64,000 bases of DNA. Source: Glandiceps talaboti. Lineage: Eukaryota > Hemichordata > Enteropneusta > Spengelidae. Both the position numbers and the translations under genes were made by a program. The notes below the pieces were generated by a model. The model searched no databases and was not told where the DNA came from. It saw nothing but the letters and a program-made list of their open reading frames with translations. This document shows positions 61,701 to 64,000 of the stretch, piece after piece. The stretch lies in NCBI RefSeq assembly GCF_964340395.1, contig NC_135554.1, positions 10,599,475 through 10,663,474 on the forward strand. Reading direction: 5' to 3'. How positions within the stretch are numbered: position 1 is the first letter of the stretch; the number at the start of each line of letters is the position of its first letter.

Positions 61701-63453
61701 TAGTTGTATGTAGGTTCCAGTACCTGTACATACAATGTACTTGAAGTTCCCAAAAATATTTCTATTAATATGGAAATTTCACCAAACAGAAAAATTTATT
61801 CATATGTTAATTGTTTATGAACAAATTTGCCCTTAAATACAATTTTTAGCATTAGCATTTGCATGCTATGGTCTTGTGATGAATCCAATATGGCCCCTAC
61901 TGATGCAGCATTGCCTATCACCCTTATACAAGGCATAGTTGTTTGGTTGTTGCTGTAGGTGTGGATATGGTTTCTATGCTGTGGATGTGGCCATTGTTTC
62001 TATGCTGTGGGTGTGGCCATGGTTTCTATGCTGTGGATGTGGCCATGGTTTCTATGCTGTGGGTGTGGCCATGGTTTCTATACTGTGGGTGTGACCATGG
62101 TTGATATGCTGTGGGTGTGGCCATGGTTTCTATGCTGTGGATGTGGCCATGGCTTCTATGCTGTGGGTGTGGCCATGGTTTCTATGCTGTGGCCCATGGT
62201 TTCTATGCTCTTTACCATTGTAAAAAGATAGTCATCTAGCTGTTGCTATGGGTGTACTCTTTACTGCGAGCCATAGTTGTGTCCATGTTTTGAATGTGTG
62301 CTGTGTCTACCATGTGCAACCACTGTTGTCGTCTAAAATACTAGGATACTGTCATTTGCCCATTTCTATGGAGGTTTTTCTTCTTTCTAGACATATCTAT
62401 ATGAATTTAGTTTTTATTGTTATGTTCAATTGACTTCCAATAACTGGCATCTGTGAACTTGAAAGTTCAATTTGCTGTTGCTATGGTCCTGCACTTGGTT
62501 GCTAGATACATTGTGTATATCTGTGTCCATTCTGTTAATGTTTGTTCAATTGTGTACCATGCATTCATCACTGTTGTTAGACAGAAAAATACTTTTTCTG
62601 TTAGACAGAAAAATACTTTATCCAGTGCCTACAGCACTACTGAACATTATAGTTCAGCTGCACTAAAAACATGGTAATTCATCTCTGGCACCAAACAAAT
62701 ACTGTACAAAATACAAAGGCAATACAAAATATAATATTACATAATAGTGAACAATTAATAAAATATTTGACAATCATGGATGAGTAACATTCACAAGTAT
62801 CTTACTCTTAAATACATTGCCTAAATTAATTGGTTTAAAGCATCTTACTTGTTGACATAGTTGTTGCCATAGTTGCTTCACTGTATTCTCCAAGTCCAGC
62901 TCCTGTGACAGCCCCAACCTATTTGACATCAAGACCATAAATTTAATTTAACAACATGAATACTATTATTATAAGAAGAAAAATGTGAAAATCTCTTTTA
63001 AAAAATGATGGGTTAGTCAGAAGATGCGGAAAAAGTGTACATTTTGGCAATGCTTTTATTTCATAATAATTGTAATTTTAAAAGTCTGGGTGCCTTAGGA
63101 ATAAAAAAATTCAAAGTTTAATCAAAGCACACAATGAACTATCAATGTAAGTGCACTTCAAGCTAGCCTACATGTGTCAGTTGATGAATTCTTTCAAAAT
63201 CAAAATGAAAAGTCAAATAGATGGTTTACCTGGACATAATAAGATTCTTCATATTGTAGACCATGAATTCTATATATATTGATGTCTTGTAGATTATCAG
63301 TTACATTTATCATTTCATTGTTCTCATCTTCTACTTTCCAGTATTTGATGATATACTGGTTTATCACTCCATTTACTGGTTCAGGTATCAACCATTGGAC
63401 ATCTATGGTAGATGCTTGAGCATCCAATGTAACATTTCTTGGTTCTGAAGGTA
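32106..63453 (-). CDS. Gene B: receptor-type tyrosine phosphatase with two PTP domains, R2B-like (5' partial)
   Basis: Twenty-five exons give 1115 codons ending at the stop at 32108-32106; the 5' end is off the right edge. The protein removes phosphate from phosphotyrosine at the inner face of the plasma membrane. Visible order (residues counted from the first visible codon): FN3 (1-98), FN3 (99-199), Ser/Thr-rich linker (200-242), membrane-proximal domain with RRRKR furin-like site (243-327), short linker, transmembrane helix (356-378), Tyr/Lys/Pro-rich juxtamembrane part (379-563), PTP D1 (about 575-850) and PTP D2 (about 870-1115). D1 has WPD (719-721) and the [10 protein letters not shown] loop with Cys753, so it should be active. 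D2 has WPA in place of WPD and HCINGIGRSG, as in the R2B (PTPRK/M/T/U) subfamily. No MAM domain is visible. One junction uses a GC donor. Gene A is its downstream paralogue. Confidence 0.93.
32240..32309. repeat. (GACA)n and (CA)n microsatellite
   Basis: About seven GACA units, then about 15 CA units, just upstream of the last gene B exon in its intron. Confidence 0.95.
32744..32879 (-). CDS. Gene B exon (B24): PTP D2, degenerate P-loop
   Basis: This 136-bp exon, phase 2 to 0, completes [14 protein letters not shown] and continues [20 protein letters not shown]. The Cys and Arg remain, but the loop deviates from the active HCSAGxGRTG. Confidence 0.93.
33152..33309 (-). CDS. Gene B exon (B23): PTP D2, WPA loop
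   Basis: This 158-bp exon, phase 0 to 2, encodes [11 protein letters not shown], where Ala (33258-33256) replaces the general-acid Asp, and ends GPVTVHC. R2B-type D2 domains share GWPA. Confidence 0.93.
33576..33692 (-). CDS. Gene B exon (B22): PTP D2, KYWPE
   Basis: This 117-bp exon, phase 0 to 0, encodes [20 protein letters not shown] and [10 protein letters not shown]. Confidence 0.9.
34854..34988 (-). CDS. Gene B exon (B21): PTP D2, VTQxPxPNTVxDFWR
   Basis: This 135-bp exon, phase 0 to 0, encodes [18 protein letters not shown] and [15 protein letters not shown]. The intron upstream carries the 54-bp satellite. Confidence 0.93.
35077..35633. repeat. 54-bp tandem satellite, 11 copies
   Basis: The phrase TCTCAATATG recurs at 35077, 35131, 35185, 35239, 35293, 35347, 35405, 35459, 35513 and 35567, and TCTCAA ends the array at 35621. 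Spacing is 54 throughout except one unit of 58. Since 54 is a multiple of three, long frames stay open on both strands. The array lies in the gene B intron between two D2 exons. Confidence 0.95.
36015..36094 (-). CDS. Gene B exon (B20): PTP D2, YINAS
   Basis: This 80-bp exon, phase 1 to 0, encodes [20 protein letters not shown] then NASFVS. Confidence 0.9.
36926..37025 (-). CDS. Gene B exon (B19): start of PTP D2
   Basis: This 100-bp exon, phase 0 to 1, encodes [13 protein letters not shown] and [12 protein letters not shown], the KNR segment of D2 with Phe in place of Tyr. Confidence 0.9.
37130..37350 (+). mobile_element. LINE 3' end with (TCTAA)n tail
   Basis: GGACAATAAAGTATATCTAA leads into about five TCTAA repeats (37327-37350). 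A short 3' UTR plus pentanucleotide tail is typical of CR1/Rex-type LINE ends, and the upstream body is missing. It lies in the intron that begins with the GC donor. Confidence 0.6.
37864..38013 (-). CDS. Gene B exon (B18): end of D1 and D1-D2 linker; GC donor
   Basis: This 150-bp exon, phase 0 to 0, encodes [30 protein letters not shown] and a linker ending EVEWE. The donor is GAG followed by GCAAGT, a non-canonical GC-AG intron with otherwise perfect consensus. Confidence 0.9.
38763..39152. repeat. Dispersed repeat family F, copy 2
   Basis: It begins AAGGCCCCAAAAAATAG and ends TTTTTTTGTTAGGCCTAA, with the same ends as 24836-25200 and several A runs between. It lies in the intron between D1 exons B17 and B18. 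Confidence 0.5.
39271..39406 (-). CDS. Gene B exon (B17): PTP D1, catalytic loop
   Basis: This 136-bp exon, phase 2 to 0, completes [12 protein letters not shown] and continues [18 protein letters not shown] and RMHFVQVE. The P-loop Arg is present. Donor GTAGGC. Confidence 0.94.
39530..39870. repeat. Dispersed repeat family E, second copy
   Basis: It contains TCTTCGTTCAGCCAAGAAAA, AATAGGGAAAAGTAATGATA and AATATTCCATATTTTTTATTC blocks that align loosely with 30500-30980. Shorter relatives occur near 41560 and 53985. Confidence 0.45.
40098..40249 (-). CDS. Gene B exon (B16): PTP D1, WPD loop and start of the catalytic loop
   Basis: This 152-bp exon, phase 0 to 2, encodes [12 protein letters not shown] (general-acid Asp present) and ends PPLIHC, with the nucleophile Cys as the last full codon (40102-40100). 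Confidence 0.94.
40675..40794 (-). CDS. Gene B exon (B15): PTP D1, KCxxYWP
   Basis: This 120-bp exon, phase 0 to 0, encodes [20 protein letters not shown] and [11 protein letters not shown]. The donor is GTTAGT after ATG. Confidence 0.92.
42205..43065 (+). repeat. Tandem duplication, copy 1 (about 860 bp, uninterrupted)
   Basis: This segment, starting CACAATTCAATGCTC and running to AGCACTCCCCCTCTTC, is repeated directly downstream at 43078-43347 plus 44206-44775. Long blocks match with scattered differences, for example TGACATTATTAGCAGCATAA and GATAGCCGTCATGTGGTATA. It has no coding potential. Confidence 0.9.
43078..44775 (+). repeat. Tandem duplication, copy 2, split by a palindromic insertion
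   Basis: Left part 43078-43355 and right part 44199-44775 together match copy 1. The break is at the copy 1 site AAGAGTCATGTAGC. The insertion is the palindrome annotated separately. Confidence 0.9.
43356..44198. mobile_element. 843-bp near-perfect palindromic insertion with 7-8 bp target duplication
   Basis: The left end CACAGGGTGCTCAGGCTCAG is the reverse complement of the right end CTGAGCCTGAGCACCCTGTG. The arms (about 400 bases) are (CATA)n, then CAAA/AAAT tracts, then ACTACCCGACACATGAG, and a C run against a G run. The loop is about 30 bases (43828-43856). ATTCATG, or GATTCATG allowing a one-base offset at the left end, flanks both sides. CAGGG termini and the target size suggest a hAT-like non-autonomous element. 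Confidence 0.9.
45241..45600. repeat. Diverged minisatellite with G-tracts, about 4-5 copies
   Basis: A unit of roughly 70-95 bases recurs. It contains ATGCTGCTTCTATATATGT, AATGAATATACTG, a G run of variable length (4 to about 15), and CACACAGATAAATAAAATAC. G runs lie at about 45298, 45369-45383, 45427-45440, 45516-45528 and 45577-45588. Confidence 0.8.
46262..46430 (+). repeat. Dispersed repeat family D, copy 1
   Basis: Blocks including ACCATCTCAGCTATCATTGT and CACTTCTCAATCTTGAGATA occur in reverse complement at 59345-59530. It is non-coding. Confidence 0.7.
46690..46782. repeat. (CT)n microsatellite
   Basis: About 46 uninterrupted CT units in the large gene B intron. Confidence 0.98.
47080..48060. 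promoter_or_regulatory. CpG-rich stretch inside the large gene B intron
   Basis: CpG dinucleotides are frequent (for example CAACGCGTCGATCC, GAAGTCGTCGTATACGCG and CACGGCCCGTGCTC regions), unlike the surrounding intron. It lies upstream of the exons for the second half of D1 and for D2. It may be an internal promoter, or simply young, not yet CpG-depleted sequence; a MITE (family G) lies inside it. Confidence 0.3.
47291..47427. mobile_element. MITE family G, copy 2
   Basis: The left end CTGCTAGACCTCGGATGTTC matches 12746-12765 exactly. The right end CCCGAACGTCTA, CTAGT, CTAGCAG resembles 13195-13210. It is a shorter, possibly internally deleted copy with the shared internal CCGATACAATACGA block. 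Confidence 0.65.
48838..49125. mobile_element. Foldback element of about 290 bp
   Basis: CACCACGTCAGTGGCTCCAA and ACCGTGTCTCAGATTTGT (48889-48929) are the reverse complement of ACAAATCTGAGACACGG and CCACTGACGTGGTG (49036-49075). The similarity extends outward on both sides (AATTAGC/GCTAATTT ends), leaving about 105 bases as loop. Confidence 0.75.
49982..50079 (-). CDS. Gene B exon (B14): PTP D1, DFWRM-type segment
   Basis: This 98-bp exon, phase 1 to 0, encodes [16 protein letters not shown] and [13 protein letters not shown]. It is followed by the 9.2-kb intron that contains the duplication and palindrome. Confidence 0.93.
50771..51280. mobile_element. MITE family C, copy 1 (TTAA ends), carrying a nested MITE B
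   Basis: The ends are TTAAAGTGGCCATATGGATG and CATCCATATGGCCATATTAA. Related copies are at 57380-57715 and 63601-63944. Family B element 51071-51211 sits within this copy, flanked by TA, and accounts for its extra length. Confidence 0.8.
51071..51211. mobile_element. MITE family B, copy 2 (nested)
   Basis: The ends are GACTGTCGATAGTCGCTCGC and the complement of GCGCGAGTGACTGTCGACAGTC, flanked by TA on both sides (51069-51070 and 51212-51213). At 141 bp it is shorter than the copy at 30284-30458. Confidence 0.82.
51502..51538 (-). CDS. Gene B exon (B13): PTP D1 microexon
   Basis: This 37-bp exon, phase 0 to 1, encodes [12 protein letters not shown] and joins YINASYID to [13 protein letters not shown]. 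Its small size and correct phase match the known exon pattern of PTP domains. Confidence 0.9.
51735..51895. repeat. (TCAAT/TCAAA)n-type microsatellite
   Basis: Variable five- to six-base units built from CAAAT, CAATT and TTTAAT continue for about 160 bases in the gene B intron upstream of exon B13. Confidence 0.85.
52504..52596. repeat. Two-copy 44-bp tandem duplication
   Basis: The block TTTTTGGCATTTCCTGTCAA through GTGCATTGTGACTATTTT occurs twice in direct succession (TGGCATTTCC at 52511 and 52555) with no visible differences, so the duplication is recent. Confidence 0.9.
52617..52920. mobile_element. MITE family A, copy 2
   Basis: The left end GTCAACATCAGACAAACAGC plus AAGTAAACAA and the right end TTGTTTACTTTCC plus TCTGGTGTCTGGCAGTAG match the other family A copies. 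It lies just downstream of exon B12 in the next intron. Confidence 0.65.
53016..53092 (-). CDS. Gene B exon (B12): PTP D1, YINAS
   Basis: This 77-bp exon, phase 1 to 0, encodes [20 protein letters not shown] then NASYID, a highly conserved PTP core segment. Confidence 0.93.
53311..53472. repeat. (GTAT)n then (CGTA)n microsatellite
   Basis: GTAT units, with one ACAT interruption near 53364, run to about 53415. CGCA and CGTA units continue to about 53471. Confidence 0.95.
54227..54314 (-). CDS. Gene B exon (B11): PTP D1, KNR loop
   Basis: This 88-bp exon, phase 0 to 1, encodes [13 protein letters not shown]. The family motif is KNRY; here the substrate-stacking Tyr is Phe. Confidence 0.92.
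54740..55140 (-). CDS. Gene B exon (B10): juxtamembrane Lys/Pro-rich region and wedge start
   Basis: This 401-bp exon, phase 1 to 0, has a second YxNV motif (PYANV, Tyr codon 55099-55097). It also has a KP-rich low-complexity stretch ([25 protein letters not shown]), then [18 protein letters not shown], the conserved helix that precedes D1 in receptor phosphatases. Confidence 0.88.
55500..55675 (+). mobile_element. SINE/LINE 3' fragment with GCGCTATATAAG tail and (ATT)n
   Basis: AAAGCGCTATATAAGAACCC is followed by an (ATT)n tail (55656-55671). This is the L2-type 3' hairpin plus simple-repeat tail. The roughly 120 bases upstream (GGCTGCAATGGGTGG, CTCCCCGGGTAGTTGAGG) are denser in GC than the surroundings and may be the body of a SINE. 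No RNA polymerase III boxes were convincingly placed. Confidence 0.6.
56096..56244 (-). CDS. Gene B exon (B9): cytoplasmic juxtamembrane, Tyr-rich
   Basis: This 149-bp exon, phase 2 to 1, encodes a polar tail with a repeated DSGY motif ([17 protein letters not shown]). YQNV (Tyr codon 56126-56124) fits the YxNx consensus for Grb2-type SH2 binding. Confidence 0.82.
56436..56492 (-). mobile_element. LINE/SINE 3' tail, minus strand, with (GATT)n
   Basis: Read on the minus strand, TGGCACTATATAAATTGG is followed by GATTGATTGATTGATT. This is the same hairpin-plus-tail arrangement as at 8240-8284 and 55625-55671, with a different terminal repeat. Confidence 0.6.
56823..56934 (-). CDS. Gene B exon (B8): transmembrane segment
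   Basis: This 112-bp exon, phase 1 to 2, encodes a Gly/Ser stretch, then [20 protein letters not shown] and FFLRR. It is one membrane-spanning helix with a basic stop-transfer end. Confidence 0.92.
57380..57715. mobile_element. MITE family C, copy 2
   Basis: The left end TTAAAGTGGCCATATGGATG matches copy 1 exactly. The right end ATCCAAAATAAATACCCAAT is conserved, but the last 20 bases have diverged. A G run of about 21 bases (57521-57541) interrupts the middle. No family B insertion is present. Confidence 0.78.
58010..58055 (-). CDS. Gene B exon (B7): extracellular linker
   Basis: This 46-bp exon, phase 0 to 1, encodes [15 protein letters not shown]. It is supported by an acceptor with a pyrimidine tract (TTTCTTTCAAG), a GTAATA donor and correct phase on both sides. 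Confidence 0.65.
58555..58807 (-). CDS. Gene B exon (B6): membrane-proximal domain with furin-like site
   Basis: This 253-bp exon, phase 2 to 0, encodes [19 protein letters not shown], then [20 protein letters not shown] and [14 protein letters not shown]. The second half matches the conserved membrane-proximal segment of R2-type receptor phosphatases. RRRKR (58767-58753) fits the proprotein-convertase consensus, as in R2A/R2B receptors that are cut into two associated subunits. Confidence 0.88.
59107..59236 (-). CDS. Gene B exon (B5): Ser/Thr-rich stalk
   Basis: This 130-bp exon, phase 1 to 2, encodes [19 protein letters not shown] and SSLSSDSTP. It is low-complexity, acidic and rich in Ser and Thr, probably an extended, O-glycosylated stalk. 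The assignment rests on splice sites and phase, not homology. Confidence 0.7.
59345..59530 (-). repeat. Dispersed repeat family D, copy 2 (inverted)
   Basis: It carries TATCTCAAGATTGAGAAGTG and ACAATGATAGCTCAGATGGT, the reverse complement of 46262-46430. It sits in the gene B intron between exons B4 and B5. Confidence 0.7.
60008..60203 (-). CDS. Gene B exon (B4): FN3, second part
   Basis: This 196-bp exon, phase 0 to 1, encodes [20 protein letters not shown] and [14 protein letters not shown], the E-G strands of an FN3 domain. Donor GTATGG. Confidence 0.87.
60821..60927 (-). CDS. Gene B exon (B3): FN3, first part
   Basis: This 107-bp exon, phase 1 to 0, encodes [19 protein letters not shown] then [16 protein letters not shown], the A-C strands of an FN3 domain. 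Donor GTAGGT. Confidence 0.85.
61026..61386. mobile_element. MITE family A, copy 3
   Basis: The left end CTGCTGACATC plus ACAAATGAATTGGATTATAT and the right end AATCCAATTCAGTTGTTTAC plus CAATGTTGGCAGTTGTAG match family A. Its internal CATGAAATGTAACCATACAAG and CTTCACGTGTACA blocks are also related to 181-330. Confidence 0.7.
61957..62210. repeat. 26-bp minisatellite, about 9-10 copies
   Basis: The unit GTGGCCATGGTTTCTATGCT then GTGGGT is repeated with few changes. It lies in the gene B intron between exons B2 and B3. The long frame across it is a by-product of the repeat. Confidence 0.95.
62849..62918 (-). CDS. Gene B exon (B2): FN3, end
   Basis: This 70-bp exon, phase 0 to 1, encodes [20 protein letters not shown], the F-G strand end of an FN3 domain (GxGxYS signature). 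Donor GTAAGATG. Confidence 0.82.
62930..63225. other. Gene B intron between B1 and B2: nothing recognised
   Basis: Short AT-rich intron with ordinary splice sites and no repeat or element seen. Confidence 0.6.
63230..63453 (-). CDS. Gene B exon (B1): FN3, first part
   Basis: This 224-bp exon, phase 1 to 0, encodes [33 protein letters not shown] and [10 protein letters not shown]. It is the first gene B exon in the window and the counterpart of gene A exon 11. Upstream exons lie past position 64000. Confidence 0.88.
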
Positions 63454-63600
63454 CTATTATCAAAGAGATAAAGAAATAATGTAATTAACAATGCTCTTTC
63501 TTAGCAATGAAACAGGGTTATGTCAACTAGAAATTAACATTTATAATTTTATCATTGTTTCTAAATATCTTGTTTCTAATACCAAACATCATTAACAATC

Positions 63601-63944
63601 TTAAAGTGGCCATAAGGATGACAAAGTGGTATTTATTTTAGATTTTTAATTCTTATGACAACTCTACTATGTTTACCTAATTGAAAAAAACCCAGTGTGA
63701 AACAGCATCGACAAAATCCATGACTGTTTGTAACTCCATAATTTACAAACAGCTAAAAAGAGCATAAAAGGTTTGTAATTATACGTACAATAACAACAAC
63801 TTTAAACATTTCAAAAATACAACAAGGATTTAGTATATGATATTTCATTGTTTTCTCAAGTATAACTGTATAGTTGAGTTGTTTTATAAATCAAATAGCT
63901 AAAATAAATACTCCTTTGTCATCCACATGATATGGCCACTTTAA
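63601..63944. mobile_element. MITE family C, copy 3 (complete)
   Basis: The left end TTAAAGTGGCCATAAGGATG and right end ATATGGCCACTTTAA form inverted repeats with TTAA at both outer edges. At 344 bp it is the best-preserved copy. It lies upstream of exon B1, in the next gene B intron. Confidence 0.85.
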
Positions 63945-64000
63945 TTTCAAGATGCAACACCCCCCCCCCCAACCCTGACCCCCTGTAACCCCCCACCCCC

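Overview
This window is eukaryotic. It holds many small exons with GT-AG junctions and consistent phases, multi-kilobase introns, non-LTR retrotransposons, MITE-like inverted-repeat elements and an extreme load of tetranucleotide and dinucleotide microsatellites. Overall it is AT-rich. The domain content (receptor tyrosine phosphatase with Ig, EGF-like and FN3 modules), CR1/L2-type LINEs and CATA/ACTC/GACA/GATT arrays suggest a marine invertebrate animal, possibly a non-vertebrate deuterostome. I cannot fix the species from sequence alone.

Two large genes lie head-to-tail on the minus strand. Gene B (32106-63453, 25 exons read here, 5' end beyond the right edge) encodes a two-domain receptor tyrosine phosphatase. 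In order it has FN3 repeats, a Ser/Thr-rich linker, a membrane-proximal domain with a furin-like RRRKR site, one transmembrane helix, a Tyr-, Lys- and Pro-rich juxtamembrane tail, a canonical active D1, and a degenerate D2 that resembles the R2B (PTPRK/M/T/U) subfamily. Gene A (562-20095, 11 exons read here, 3' end beyond the left edge) encodes a signal peptide, two Ig-like domains, four EGF-like modules and at least three FN3 repeats. Its last visible exon and gene B's first visible exon are both 224 bp, in the same phase, and about 63% identical in protein. The two genes are therefore tandem paralogues, and gene A very likely continues into a phosphatase off the left edge.

Region by region: 1-20 kb is gene A. 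Its introns hold an intact LINE ORF (4887-8057, antisense to the gene), a 556-bp palindrome, a (TA)n-bracketed foldback element, two decayed LINE pieces and dense microsatellites. 20.1-32.1 kb is intergenic; I recognise no gene there, only satellites, foldback and MITE copies and a probable CpG-bearing promoter next to gene A. 32.1-63.5 kb is gene B. Its introns carry an 11-copy 54-bp satellite, a tandem 860-bp duplication with an 843-bp palindrome inserted in one copy, a CpG-rich stretch, G-tract minisatellites, and several MITE families, one nested inside another.

The clearest candidates for new biology are the tandem Ig-EGF-FN3 receptor pair attached to an R2B-like phosphatase core, and the unusually rich set of long perfect or near-perfect palindromes built from microsatellites, one with a dated insertion history. 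No prokaryotic system, CRISPR array or virus was seen.
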